From an uncultured Prevotellaceae bacterium (GTDB taxonomy: Bacteria; Bacteroidota; Bacteroidia; Bacteroidales; Bacteroidaceae), in assembly GCA_900318305.1 (NCBI GenBank), contig ONKB01000111.1, forward strand, positions 1 through 42,319: 42,319 nucleotides of DNA. Reading direction: 5' to 3'. The notes below the pieces were generated by a model. The model ran no database searches. It was not told the DNA's origin and worked only from the letters and a program-made list of their open reading frames with translations. Position 1 is the stretch's first letter. Every line of letters starts with the position of its first letter. This document shows, piece by piece, positions 25,992 to 34,067 of the stretch. The translations under genes and the position numbers were made by a program.

Positions 25992-27161
25992 TTAATAATT
26001 GAATTCTCCGAATTCGCTCTTTATGGTTAAAGAACGTTGGCCTTCTTCTATATGTCCAATTATTTGTGCTTCAATGTTAAATGTCTTGGCAATATTGATG
26101 ATATTTTGTGCCTGTTCGGGGGCAACATATATCTCCATGCGGTGGCCCATGTTGAACACCTTGTACATTTCTGCCCAATCAGTGCCACTCTGTTCTGCAA
26201 TTGTTCTAAATAGAGGGGGGATAGGGAACATGTTGTCTTTGACGACACGGCAGTTCTCATTAACGAAGTGTAACACTTTTGTCTGAGCTCCTCCTGTACA
26301 GTGAACCATACCGTGTATCTCCGTCCTCATGGTTTCCAAGATGCGTTTTATGATGGGAGCATAAGTTCTTGTGGGGGAGAGTACCAGTTTCCCAGCGTTG
26401 AGAGAGGAACCTGTCACATTGTCGGTAAGCTTTAAATTGCCGCTGTAAATCAGCTCTTCGGGAACAGCCTTGTCATAACTCTCAGGGTATTTTTCTGCAA
26501 GATATTTAGCGAAGACATCGTGCCGGGCACTGGTTAGCCCATTGCTCCCCATTCCTCCATTATATTCTTTTTCATAAGAGGCTTGTCCGCTGGAGGACAG
26601 GCCTATGATAACATCTCCTGGACGTATGTTGGCATTATTGATGACATCGCTGCGTTTCATGCGGCAAGTGACAGTTGAGTCTACGACGATGGTACGCACC
26701 AAATCGCCCAAGTCGGCGGTCTCGCCTCCTGTGGCATAGATTCCGATGCCCATGTCACGCAGTTGTTGCAGCAACTCATCTGTTCCGTTGATAATGGCAG
26801 AAATGACCTCACCCGGAACGAGCATTTTATTCCTGCCAATTGTGGAGCTTACAAGGATGTTGTCAACGGCACCGACACAGAGGAGGTCATCGGTGTTCAT
26901 CACCAGGGCATCCTGGGCAATACCTTTCCAAACGCTCAAATCTCCTGTTTCTTTCCAATAGATATATGCTAGGGAGGATTTTGTTCCTGCGCCGTCTGCG
27001 TGCATGATATTGCAGTATTCCGGATCTCCACCGAGGATATCTGGAATAATCTTACAAAAGGCTTGAGGGAAGATGCCCTTGTCAATATTCTTGATGGCGT
27101 TATGTACATCTTCTTTCATGGCACTTACGCCACGCATCATATATCTTTGTTTGTTGTCCAT
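25992..27161 (-). CDS. purM: Phosphoribosylformylglycinamidine cyclo-ligase (AIR synthase)
   Basis: Fifth step of purine synthesis: ATP-dependent closure of the imidazole ring to give AIR. The start at 27161 (MDNKQRYMMRGVSAMKEDVH) is preferred. The upstream ATG at 27185 would leave under 20 bases after the promoter -7 box. This gives 389 residues, the usual length of the Bacteroidetes form, which is longer than E. coli PurM. Conserved blocks are MHADGAGTKSSLAY near residue 40, TDDLLCVGAVDNILVSSTIGRN, ATGGETADLGDLV and GLSSSGQASYEKEYNGGMGSNG. GMVHCTGGAQTKVLHF and MGHRMEIYV mark the C-terminal half. It is read from its own repeat-borne promoter. Confidence 0.93.
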   Translation of the reverse strand: MDNKQRYMMRGVSAMKEDVHNAIKNIDKGIFPQAFCKIIPDILGGDPEYCNIMHADGAGTKSSLAYIYWKETGDLSVWKGIAQDALVMNTDDLLCVGAVDNILVSSTIGRNKMLVPGEVISAIINGTDELLQQLRDMGIGIYATGGETADLGDLVRTIVVDSTVTCRMKRSDVINNANIRPGDVIIGLSSSGQASYEKEYNGGMGSNGLTSARHDVFAKYLAEKYPESYDKAVPEELIYSGNLKLTDNVTGSSLNAGKLVLSPTRTYAPIIKRILETMRTEIHGMVHCTGGAQTKVLHFVNENCRVVKDNMFPIPPLFRTIAEQSGTDWAEMYKVFNMGHRMEIYVAPEQAQNIINIAKTFNIEAQIIGHIEEGQRSLTIKSEFGEFNY

Positions 27162-27199
27162 AAAGAGGGGATTTGTGAAACACAATATTTATTTCTTAT

Positions 27200-27310
27200 G
27201 CAAAGTTACGATTAAGCGAGTGAAGAACAAAAAGAACTTGTTCTTTTTTTCTGCCGAGCATAAGTAACTAAAACAACAAGTTAACGTTACGATTAAGCAA
27301 ATGAAGAACT
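27200..27310 (-). repeat. Dispersed promoter repeat, tandem copies at purM (81-base period)
   Basis: The plus strand reads GCAAAGTTACGATTAAGCGA, continues GTGAAGAACAAAAAGAAC, TT, GTTCTTTTTTT, then CTGCCGAGCATAAGTAAC. It begins again with GTTAACGTTACGATTAAG. The GTTACG of the two copies starts at 27205 and 27286, exactly 81 bases apart, the same as at 30549. The second copy degenerates after GAAGAAC. Arms AAAAAGAAC/GTTCTTTTT flank a TT centre. Confidence 0.85.
27201..27231 (-). promoter_or_regulatory. Repeat-borne promoter for purM
   Basis: Minus strand: TTTG (27228-27231), 19 bases, TAACTTTG (27201-27208). The leader to the chosen purM start is about 30-35 bases. The distal tandem copy has TAACGTTA at the same place and has lost the TTTG end of the -7 box. 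Confidence 0.77.
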
Positions 27311-27379
27311 ACAGGGAATACCTTTCGTATAGCTACGATAAAACAAGAGAGATGCCAAATGTTTTTGATCATCTCCAGA

Positions 27380-27405
27380 CTATAGCGGTTTATTTAAAGC
27401 TATAG
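27380..27405 (-). terminator. Hairpin just after lemA
   Basis: CTATAGC (27380-27386) and GCTATAG (27399-27405) form a perfect 7-bp stem with a 12-base AT-rich loop, 8 bases after the lemA stop. No T-run follows on the minus strand, so it may be a 3'-end stabilising hairpin rather than an intrinsic terminator. The stretch 27311-27379 shows nothing else recognisable. Confidence 0.4.
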
Positions 27406-27412
27406 CTTGTTT

Positions 27413-28006
27413 TCAAAACTCAACTTTAGGTGCCTTTGAAGCACCGGCTTCGGCTTCAAAACCGTTTTTCTTGTCAAACCCGAACAGACTGGCGAAGATG
27501 TTCGCAGGGAACCGCCTGATAGTGACGTTGTAGTTTTTTACAGCGGAATTGTATGTGCTCCGGCTTTCATTGATGCGATTCTCTGTGCCTTCGAGTTGAG
27601 CTTGGAGTTCTTGGAAGTTCTCATTGGCCTTGAGCTCAGGATAACTCTCGCTGATAGCGATTAGTTTCCCAAGGGCAGATGTGATTTCTCCTTGTGCAGC
27701 TTGGAACTCTCTGAGTTTTTCTGGAGTGAGGTTGTTGGCATCCACGGAAATCTGTGTTGCTTTTGAGCGTGCAGCGATAACCGCCTCGAAAGTGGATTTC
27801 TCATGTTCGGCATATCCCTTTACGGTGTTTACAAGATTGGGTATAAGGTCAGATCTGCGCTGGTATTGGGTTTCCACATTACTCCAGGCCTTGCTGACTT
27901 CTTCTTCCTGATTAACCATGTTGTTGTACTTGTTTGCGCCATAGCAAATCAGTGCCACTGCTACAACGATGATAGCAAGAATAACTTTAAATGAGTTTGA
28001 TTTCAT
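27413..28006 (-). CDS. lemA: LemA family membrane protein
   Basis: 197 residues from the ATG at 28006 (MKSNSFKVILAIIVVAVAL...); an upstream ATG at 28045 would put 13 basic residues ahead of the signal anchor and is less likely. The N-terminal helix (about 6-26) anchors it in the inner membrane. The rest is a long alpha-helical domain with the LemA signature: VSKAWSNVETQYQRRSDLIPNLVNTVKGYAEHE and AQGEITSALGKLIAISESYPELKAN, then YNSAVKNYNVTIRRFPANIFA. Function is not settled. It follows the TPM-domain gene by 56 bases, the usual pairing of these two families. Confidence 0.93.
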   Translation of the reverse strand: MKSNSFKVILAIIVVAVALICYGANKYNNMVNQEEEVSKAWSNVETQYQRRSDLIPNLVNTVKGYAEHEKSTFEAVIAARSKATQISVDANNLTPEKLREFQAAQGEITSALGKLIAISESYPELKANENFQELQAQLEGTENRINESRSTYNSAVKNYNVTIRRFPANIFASLFGFDKKNGFEAEAGASKAPKVEF

Positions 28007-28062
28007 AATTAATATTTTTAATAGTTTTTGTTGATGTTTTTTCAAGGGGATAGAATATTGTT

Positions 28063-28989
28063 TCAGAATCTTCCTCCAGCGCCTCCTCCACCGAAAGAGC
28101 CTCCTCCAAAGGATCCTCCGCCAAAGCCCCCACCAAAACCGCCTTCTCCCATCCTGCCGCCCATGGTGGACCCGCCGAGGATGATGCCATTATTACTACT
28201 ATGGGGGCGCCGCTCAATTTTGGTCTCGGTGTGTCCGCAGTGACTGCAAATGTAGGTAACACTATAGTAATCAGTCTTTCCCTTGGTGTAGAGTCGTGAC
28301 TGCTTGGTAGCGTATAGTCTCTTCTTTTTGCATCGTGGGCATTCCTTATACATGCTCATGATGATGATTAGGATAAAGAATCCTATGAGTGACATCAGGC
28401 ATGCCATGAAGATAAAGGCTTCCAAGGGAGACAGGTCGTCATTGTTGACGTTATCTTTTAGCAATGTCTCATCACCATCAATATATTGTGCGATGGCTTT
28501 CATTCCCCCAAGGATGGCACCATCCCAGTTGGCGACCTTCATATGAGGGACCATTATCCTCAGTTCCACCCTCTTGCAGATGGCATCGGGTAGCGTACCC
28601 TCAAGGCCTGTACCTGTGAGTATCCTGTATTCTCTGTCTTCGGTGCTCACCATCATAATGAGACCTCTGTTTGTGTTTTTGCCGCCGATGCCATATTTCT
28701 TTGCCAGTGCCATGCAAAATGAATAGCAATCATTGTCCCTTGTCCGTCTGACGACCACGACTACTGCCTGGATATCCTTTTCTTGTTCTAACCGGCTTAT
28801 TATCAGGTCAACACTGTCAACAACTTCTGTTGACAAGATTCCGTCAGGGTTGCATACCCATTTTTGTGCGTCTTGCAGATGCACCATGGGCAATGTCTCG
28901 GGAGTCCAAAGTGTCGTCTCTTCTGCCTTCATCCATAGGCAGGGGAGTATGATGAAGAGAATAAATACAAATCGTCGGCAGCCTTTCAT
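28063..28989 (-). CDS. TPM-domain protein (YgcG-like) with zinc ribbon and glycine-rich tail
   Basis: 308 residues. A signal peptide (RRFVFILFIILPCLWMKAEE) is followed by the TPM domain, about residues 35-160 (VCNPDGILSTEVVDSVDLIISRLEQ, then AVVVVVRRTRDNDCYSFCMALAKKYGIG and a GLIMMVSTEDREYRI block). A membrane helix near 190-210 (FIFMACLMSLIGFFILIIIM) comes next, then CPRCKKK and CSHCGHTE, which form a likely cytoplasmic zinc ribbon. The end is a run of (S)FGGG units typical of the family. It is paired with lemA; TPM/LemA pairs have been tied to membrane stress and protein quality control in other bacteria, but no precise activity is known here. Confidence 0.88.
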   Translation of the reverse strand: MKGCRRFVFILFIILPCLWMKAEETTLWTPETLPMVHLQDAQKWVCNPDGILSTEVVDSVDLIISRLEQEKDIQAVVVVVRRTRDNDCYSFCMALAKKYGIGGKNTNRGLIMMVSTEDREYRILTGTGLEGTLPDAICKRVELRIMVPHMKVANWDGAILGGMKAIAQYIDGDETLLKDNVNNDDLSPLEAFIFMACLMSLIGFFILIIIMSMYKECPRCKKKRLYATKQSRLYTKGKTDYYSVTYICSHCGHTETKIERRPHSSNNGIILGGSTMGGRMGEGGFGGGFGGGSFGGGSFGGGGAGGRF

Positions 28990-29020
28990 CTTGTTCGTTA
29001 TCCGTGGTAGGTATTATACG

Positions 29021-29767
29021 TTAGTCATCCTCTTGCCAGTATTTCCAGCTGGCTAATGCTTGCAGATGAAGCATCTCCAGTCCGTTCTTGATGCAGGAGC
29101 CCTGCTGTTCGCCTTTACATAGGAACAGGGATTTTTCGGGATTGTACACTAAGTCGTAGAGCAAGTGCTGGTCGGTGAGAAACTGGTAGGGAATGTCGGG
29201 GCATGTGTTGTTGTCTGGAAATGTCCCCAGCGGTGAGCAGTTGACCACGACAAGATATTCCGACATAATGTCACGTGTCAGGTTACTATATCCCAGCTTT
29301 AGTCTATCTGGGGTTCTGCTTACGAGGCGCCACTCAATACCCAGACTTTCCAAACCATACCTTATTGCCTTTGATGCTCCGCCTGTACCAAGAATCAACG
29401 CCTTGGTGTGCTGTTTCTTTAGTAAGGGCTTTAATGACTCGCTAAAGCCTATTACATCAGCGTTGTAGCCTTTCAGAAAAGGTTTGCCATCCTTGCGGCT
29501 TATTTTGATGCAGTTTACTGCCCCAATGGCCTTGGCTTCGGGACTGAGGTCGTTGAGGTATGCCATGACGCTCTCCTTGTAGGGCCTTGTCACGTTCAGT
29601 CCTCTCAGTTGTGGCAAACTGTCAATAAGATCTGGCAAGACACTGATGTCTGCCATCTCAAAATTGAGATATTCGGCGTCCAGTCCCTCCTTAAGGAACT
29701 TCTCACTGAAAAAATGGCGTGAGAATGAATGTGCTAGTGGATAGCCGAGTAAACCGTATGTTGTCAT
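29021..29767 (-). CDS. aroE: Shikimate dehydrogenase
   Basis: 248 residues. It reduces 3-dehydroshikimate with NADPH in the aromatic amino acid pathway. The N-terminus MTTYGLLGYPLAHSFSRHFF is the substrate-binding block. The catalytic Lys is in LNVTRPYKESVMAYL near residue 64 and the catalytic Asp in KGYNADVIGFSESL near 104. The dinucleotide site is LILGTGGASKAIRYGL near 125; the usual GAGG is GTGG here. It ends with the short helix MLHLQALASWKYWQ. The protein is slightly shorter than the E. coli enzyme, as usual in Bacteroidetes. It lies 21 bases after menG/ubiE and 31 before the TPM gene. Confidence 0.95.
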   Translation of the reverse strand: MTTYGLLGYPLAHSFSRHFFSEKFLKEGLDAEYLNFEMADISVLPDLIDSLPQLRGLNVTRPYKESVMAYLNDLSPEAKAIGAVNCIKISRKDGKPFLKGYNADVIGFSESLKPLLKKQHTKALILGTGGASKAIRYGLESLGIEWRLVSRTPDRLKLGYSNLTRDIMSEYLVVVNCSPLGTFPDNNTCPDIPYQFLTDQHLLYDLVYNPEKSLFLCKGEQQGSCIKNGLEMLHLQALASWKYWQEDD

Positions 29768-29788
29768 GTTAGTATCAGTTATTATTCT

Positions 29789-30526
29789 TCATTTAGTTGC
29801 CATATACATAGTACATAGACCAAAGGTCATCCGTTTGAACCAGACCTCCCTGAATCCTGCCTTGTTGAGAATACCGGTCAACACTTCGCCTTGGGGGAAG
29901 GCCTCCATGGAGGCGGGCAGATATGTATATGCCTTTTTGTCCTTGGAAATGATTAGTCCAACGAGAGGCATCCATAAGTGGGCATACAGCCAGAACAACT
30001 GTTTCATAGGAAAACCTTTTGGAACACTCAGTTCTAATATTGCCAAATGTCCTCCCGGCTGTAATACACGATGCATTTCCTCAAGTCCTTTGTCCAAATG
30101 CTCAAAGTTTCTTACTCCGAATGCCACGGTAATGGTGTCAAAGGTTTCGTTCTCAAAGGTCATCTGCTCGCTGTCTTCCTTTTGGAACATGATGATGTCT
30201 TCTAGTCCTGCACGCATCACTTTGTTGCGCCCTATTTTCATCATCTCCTCAGAGATATCGCATGCCGAGATGCGCTTAGGTCTCAAAACGCGGTAAGCCT
30301 GCAAAGCAAAATCGCCTGTGCCTGTGGCGATGTCTAGAATGTAGCGTGGTTGATATGGTAGTAGGGCCTTGATAGTTTTTGCCCTCCATCTCCTGTCAAT
30401 GCCCAGCGACAGCATATGGTTCAGCCTGTCGTATGAGTGGGCAATGCCGTTGAACATTGTCTCCACCTGCGCCTTTTTCCCGTCTGGGGAGTCCTTATAA
30501 GGTTTTATCTTTTCTTGTGCGTACAT
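29789..30526 (-). CDS. ubiE: Demethylmenaquinone methyltransferase (MenG/UbiE)
   Basis: 245 residues, class I SAM-dependent methyltransferase that methylates demethylmenaquinone in the last step of menaquinone synthesis. Bacteroidetes lack ubiquinone, so the menaquinone role is the likely one. Signatures are the N-terminal VETMFNGIAHSYDRLNHMLS, the SAM site YILDIATGTGDFALQAYRV near 65-83, and TFDTITVAFGVRNFEHLDKGLEEMHRVL. AILELSVPKG and the C-terminal WFKRMTFGLCTMYMATK complete the family pattern. It begins the run ubiE-aroE-TPM-lemA and is read from a repeat-borne promoter about 25-55 bases upstream. Confidence 0.95.
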   Translation of the reverse strand: MYAQEKIKPYKDSPDGKKAQVETMFNGIAHSYDRLNHMLSLGIDRRWRAKTIKALLPYQPRYILDIATGTGDFALQAYRVLRPKRISACDISEEMMKIGRNKVMRAGLEDIIMFQKEDSEQMTFENETFDTITVAFGVRNFEHLDKGLEEMHRVLQPGGHLAILELSVPKGFPMKQLFWLYAHLWMPLVGLIISKDKKAYTYLPASMEAFPQGEVLTGILNKAGFREVWFKRMTFGLCTMYMATK

Positions 30527-30548
30527 AGCTTGGCGCCCTGTCTCGTTT

Positions 30549-30676
30549 GCAAAGTTACGATTAAGCGAGTGAAGAACAAAAAGAACTCGTTCTTTTTTTC
30601 TGCCGAGCGTAAGTAACTAAAACAATAAGTTAACGTTACGATTAAGCGAGTGAAGAACAAAAAGAACTCGTTCTTT
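30549..30676 (-). repeat. Dispersed promoter repeat, tandem copies at ubiE/menG (81-base period)
   Basis: GTTACGATTAAGCGAGTGAA begins at 30554 and again at 30635, an 81-base period. Each copy continues AGAACAAAAAGAAC, TC, GTTCTTT. Copy 1 goes on to CTGCCGAGCGTAAGTAACTA, while copy 2 breaks off after GTTCTTT. Copy 1 is nearly identical to that at 27201, differing in the central dinucleotide and a few bases. Confidence 0.88.
30550..30580 (-). promoter_or_regulatory. Repeat-borne promoter for ubiE/menG and aroE-TPM-lemA
   Basis: Minus strand: TTTG (30577-30580), 19 bases, TAACTTTG (30550-30557). The leader to the ATG at 30526 is short, about 15-20 bases. The distal tandem copy again has TAACGTTA instead of TAACTTTG, so only the copy nearest the gene looks active. 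Confidence 0.77.
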
Positions 30677-30680
30677 CCCG

Positions 30681-30915
30681 TTAAGTGTGATAACCCTACA
30701 CTTGACCTCTCTGGGTTTTCTAAGCCTTTTAAACCCACTATGTTGTCAAGGAACGCTTAGCAGACAAAAAAGTTTAGTTGTCTTAATATGCCTGGTTGTT
30801 CCCGTTGTCTGGATAGTAGACTGTTTCTTGCGAAGTTTTGTGTGGCAAGCTGCTTGTATGTCAATAATTTTTCGGAACTTTGTTATGAGATAGTAAAAAC
30901 TTAACATAAATATAT
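30681..30915. other. Intergenic tail of the divergent gap, no gene seen
   Basis: This completes the 389-base gap between two divergent genes. A small inverted repeat, AAGTGT (30683-30688) with ACACTT (30698-30703), is present. GAACTTTG at about 30874-30881, one base off the -7 consensus, is the best candidate for the plus-strand gene at 30916, but no TTTG sits at the right distance upstream. No coding sequence or RNA gene is recognised. Confidence 0.4.
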
Positions 30916-32346
30916 ATGAACCGCAGAAATTTTCTTCAACGCTCAGCATCTCTTATGGGCGCAATGTGTCTTGACTGGCCGGCTTTTGCTAAGCAGATTG
31001 CTCAAATGGGTAAACCTAATGTGAAAATAGGTATTATAAGTGATATTCACATTCGCCATATGGATTCCGTGAAAACACTGCACCATACCTTTGAGTATTT
31101 TGACGAGGTAGGCGTTGATGGTGTTATCATCGCAGGAGATATGGCTGACTGGGGATTCTACAGTCAGCTGGCTTTGGTTGCTGAAACGTGGTATGACGTG
31201 TTCCCGGGTGACAAGGGATCAGACGGACGCCATGTGGAGAAACTGTTTGTCTATGGCAACCATGATAGGGAGGGTTATACCTACGGCAATGCGCGCGGTG
31301 TTAAAGTGACCAAGGAGATGATTGCCGAGGAAGCTATTTGGCCACGCAAGGAAAAGGTGTGGCAGGAGCTGTTCCATGAGAAATGGACACCTATTTACAT
31401 GAAGGATGTAAAAGGGTACAAATTCATCGGGGGCCATTGGTACAGTTGGACTGACATGGCTGGACTGGCTGAATTCTTACAAAAGGTTGAGGGGCAGCTT
31501 CCCACAGATGGGAAACCATTCTTCTATTTCCAGCATTTCCATCCAAAGAACACTTGTTCTGGTCCTTGGGTATGGGGACAAGGCGGTGGAAATGTGACCA
31601 AGGCGTTGAATAAGTATCCTAATTGTGTATGTTTCTCAGGACATAGCCACACATCTTTGACAGATGAGCGCTCCATTTGGCAGGGTGCATTTACCAGTAT
31701 AGGTACGGCGTCATTGAGCTATATCAGCTTGTGGAGCGGCAGAGAAAATAGTTCAGAGCCGTGGACGACTCAGATGAGCCGCATCGGTACGAGAGATGGC
31801 AAGCAGGGGCAGATTATGAGTGTATATGATGACTGCATTGCGCTGGAGCGACGTGAATTTGTTTATGACCAGCCTCTTGGCGATAATTGGATTATTCCTC
31901 TTCCGTTGAACAGGCAGGATAGGCCTTTTGCGTTCGAGACTCGTAGGAAGAATGCCAAAGTGCCACAGTTTGCCCCGGAAGACAAGGTACGGATTACCCG
32001 TGCATGGGGCAAGGATGTGAAAGGAAAGGAGCAGGACCAGCTGACACTGCATTTCCCTTCGGTGTTGCGGAAAACTCATGGCGTACGCGCTTTTGACTAC
32101 GAGGTCCAGGCTGAGATAGAGGAGTATGATACGGTTAAAATTGTTGGAACAAAACGTGTTTACAGCAAGGGCTATTTTCTGGGAGAGGCTCAGGACGGCA
32201 GAGAGGTAACATGTGTGTTCAGTCTATCGGAGTTGCCTGAGAATCGCAAGGTGCGTTTCTATGTCCGTCCTATGGAGAGTTTCGGCAAAAAAGGCGAAGC
32301 GATTGTTACAGACTGGATGGTACCTGCAGAGAAGGAGCGGATATAA
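30916..32346 (+). CDS. Tat-exported calcineurin-like metallophosphoesterase
   Basis: 476 residues. The N-terminus NRRNFLQRSASLMGAMCLDW has the twin-arginine pattern and a hydrophobic stretch, so the folded, metal-loaded enzyme is probably exported by Tat. The metallophosphoesterase motifs are all present: GIISDIHIRH (DxH), IIAGDMADWG (GD), FVYGNHDREG (GNHD), GGHWYSW and CFSGHSHTSL (GHxH). A roughly 150-residue C-terminal domain of beta strands follows. The substrate is unknown; a phosphodiester or phosphomonoester is expected. It starts a tight plus-strand cluster: 18 bases to the next gene and 2 bases to the one after. Confidence 0.9.
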   Translation: MNRRNFLQRSASLMGAMCLDWPAFAKQIAQMGKPNVKIGIISDIHIRHMDSVKTLHHTFEYFDEVGVDGVIIAGDMADWGFYSQLALVAETWYDVFPGDKGSDGRHVEKLFVYGNHDREGYTYGNARGVKVTKEMIAEEAIWPRKEKVWQELFHEKWTPIYMKDVKGYKFIGGHWYSWTDMAGLAEFLQKVEGQLPTDGKPFFYFQHFHPKNTCSGPWVWGQGGGNVTKALNKYPNCVCFSGHSHTSLTDERSIWQGAFTSIGTASLSYISLWSGRENSSEPWTTQMSRIGTRDGKQGQIMSVYDDCIALERREFVYDQPLGDNWIIPLPLNRQDRPFAFETRRKNAKVPQFAPEDKVRITRAWGKDVKGKEQDQLTLHFPSVLRKTHGVRAFDYEVQAEIEEYDTVKIVGTKRVYSKGYFLGEAQDGREVTCVFSLSELPENRKVRFYVRPMESFGKKGEAIVTDWMVPAEKERI

Positions 32347-32364
32347 TTATAGGTTTGAGAGAAT

Positions 32365-33135
32365 ATGAGAAGATATTGTTATGTCTTTCTAGCAATTCTG
32401 TTTGCCATATCTCTGCCACTCACGGCAAAGAAACATCTGGTAATAGGATTCGGCGAGGTGTGTTCTTCAGGAAAAGTTTCTGTGAATCGCTCCTATGTCA
32501 ATGCCGCATTGAATGCAGGCCATGTCCCTGAAATAATCCCGATGACAAGTGATGCAAGACTGTTAAAGAGATATGTGAAGAATGTTGATGTGGTTTTCCT
32601 TACGGGAGGCGAAGATGTTAACCCTGCGTATTACGGGGCGAAGCCTTCACCTTATCTTGGAGAGGTAGTAGGAAGACGTGACACTTTTGAGATGGCTTTA
32701 CTCAAGGAGGCTGTAGCACAGAAGAAACCAATTTTCGGCACTTGCCGGGGACTTCAGATTATAAATATTTTCTTCGGAGGGACACTTTATCAGGACATCC
32801 CGTCGGAATATCCCAATGCCCTGTCCCATCGTGAAAGCGCCCGTTTTAATGAGAAAGTCCATGAGATAAACATAGAGGAGGATTCCCGTCTGTATAAAAT
32901 TTTAGGAATGAAGACTATAGGAGTTAACACCTCTCATCATCAAGCAATTAAGGACTTGGCTCCAGGCTTGCGTGTTTCGGCTCGTACGTCCGACGGAATC
33001 ATTGAGGCCATAGAGGGCGACACCTATCCAGTGGCTGCCGTACAATTTCATCCTGAAGGACTTGTGGATAATGCTGCCCCGGAATTCAAGAAAATGTATG
33101 TTTCCCTGATGAAACTCATTAAGAACAAAAAGTAA
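32365..33135 (+). CDS. Secreted gamma-glutamyl-gamma-aminobutyrate hydrolase-like protein (peptidase C26)
   Basis: 256 residues. A signal peptide (RRYCYVFLAILFAISLPLTA) is followed by a class I glutamine amidotransferase fold of the C26/PuuD type. The nucleophile Cys is in FGTCRGLQIINIFFGG near residue 127. The His-Glu pair lies in VAAVQFHPEG near 225, and VNTSHHQAIKDLAPGL and LTGGEDVNPAYYG are family blocks. Such enzymes cleave gamma-glutamyl amide bonds, but family members are usually cytoplasmic. A periplasmic or surface location, as the signal suggests, is unusual and points to scavenging of a gamma-glutamyl compound. The exact substrate is unknown. Confidence 0.88.
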   Translation: MRRYCYVFLAILFAISLPLTAKKHLVIGFGEVCSSGKVSVNRSYVNAALNAGHVPEIIPMTSDARLLKRYVKNVDVVFLTGGEDVNPAYYGAKPSPYLGEVVGRRDTFEMALLKEAVAQKKPIFGTCRGLQIINIFFGGTLYQDIPSEYPNALSHRESARFNEKVHEINIEEDSRLYKILGMKTIGVNTSHHQAIKDLAPGLRVSARTSDGIIEAIEGDTYPVAAVQFHPEGLVDNAAPEFKKMYVSLMKLIKNKK

Positions 33136-33137
33136 AT

Positions 33138-34067
33138 ATGGGAAGGATCCTGGCTGGGATATTGCTGGTCTTTGTACTGGTTCCTGCACAGAAGGGACTA
33201 GCCATGTCTTTTGACATGAAAGCGGCAAAGAAGATGTATCGTCATGCTATGATGGATGTTTTTGCAAAAAATACCATGAAGACGCCGAGATTCAGTGCAC
33301 ACAGGGGTAGTCAGGCTTATGGCCCAGAGAATACAATTGTCTCTTTTGAGGCTGCGGGCAGAAATGGTGTCTGGGCAATTGAAACGGACTTCCGAATGAC
33401 AAAAGACGGAGAGATAGTTTGTATCCATGATAAGACATTGGATCGAACGACAAATGGTTCAGGCAATGTCTCGGATTACACTCTTGCAGAGTTGCGTCAG
33501 TTTAAGGTGCAAGAGGTGAATTCAACGGTTATATCCAACAAGACATACAACTACGGCAATTTTTCGCATGAGGAGTTGCGTATTCCGACGATAGATGAAT
33601 ATCTTGATATCTGTGTGAAATATCACTGTGTGCCTTTCATAGAGCTTAAGGAGGACGGAGGTGTCATTGCCAAGGTAATTGCAGCAGTAAAACGTCATGG
33701 ATTAGAAGGGAGCTGCATATACAGTTCTTCGCAAATGGCGTTGTTGAAGGAGGTGCGCCGACAGGGCTGTCTGGAAGTGGTGCATCTAATTTCTGCCCAA
33801 AGTAGCGATATAATGGCTATGTTGGAATTGGGGAATGCCTCAATGGCGTTCAATATTAAAGACTTTTCCATGAGTATCAAGGATAAATATAGGTTTGGGC
33901 GTAAGAATCCTGCAACACCTCGGGATTTGGTCAAGATGATTCATAAGTTAGGCATACTGGTTTGTTTCAGGGCTATTGATACTCTTGAGAATGTGCGTAA
34001 TGCTGTTGACGTAAAATTAGATTATTTGCCTACAAATACCATGTGGCCAGCTTTGGTGAGAAAATGA
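33138..34067 (+). CDS. Secreted glycerophosphodiester phosphodiesterase
   Basis: 309 residues. A signal peptide (ILAGILLVFVLVPAQKGLAM) is followed by a GDPD TIM barrel. The catalytic residues are in FSAHRGSQAYGPENT near residue 55 (His-Arg, then Glu) and AIETDFRMTKDGEIVCIHDK near 80 (Glu, Asp and second His). FIELKEDGG near 170 provides another acidic ligand. It hydrolyses glycerophosphodiesters such as deacylated phospholipids to glycerol-3-phosphate and an alcohol. The C-terminal block reads VKLDYLPTNTMW where 'DGI.TDYP' is common, so the substrate may differ. It lies 2 bases after the C26 gene and overlaps the next by 4. Confidence 0.9.
   Translation: MGRILAGILLVFVLVPAQKGLAMSFDMKAAKKMYRHAMMDVFAKNTMKTPRFSAHRGSQAYGPENTIVSFEAAGRNGVWAIETDFRMTKDGEIVCIHDKTLDRTTNGSGNVSDYTLAELRQFKVQEVNSTVISNKTYNYGNFSHEELRIPTIDEYLDICVKYHCVPFIELKEDGGVIAKVIAAVKRHGLEGSCIYSSSQMALLKEVRRQGCLEVVHLISAQSSDIMAMLELGNASMAFNIKDFSMSIKDKYRFGRKNPATPRDLVKMIHKLGILVCFRAIDTLENVRNAVDVKLDYLPTNTMWPALVRK

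Noticed and set aside
28028-28243. Proline-rich plus-strand frame (PPAPPPPKEPPPK...)
   Set aside because: It is the antisense of the glycine-rich tail of the TPM-domain protein, a composition artefact.
27281-30640. GTTAAC in the repeats as a target of the orphan methylase
   Set aside because: The protein motifs do not reveal the recognition site, and the hexamer is a natural part of the repeat; linking them would be guesswork.
27200-30676. 81-base tandem repeats as a possible CRISPR array
   Set aside because: Only two units per locus, no conserved-repeat/unique-spacer alternation, no cas genes, and the repeat carries promoter boxes in front of genes.
30505-30738. 77-codon open frame with an internal duplication
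   Set aside because: It is a translation of the dispersed repeat and overlaps the ubiE promoter; the protein repeat simply mirrors the DNA repeat.
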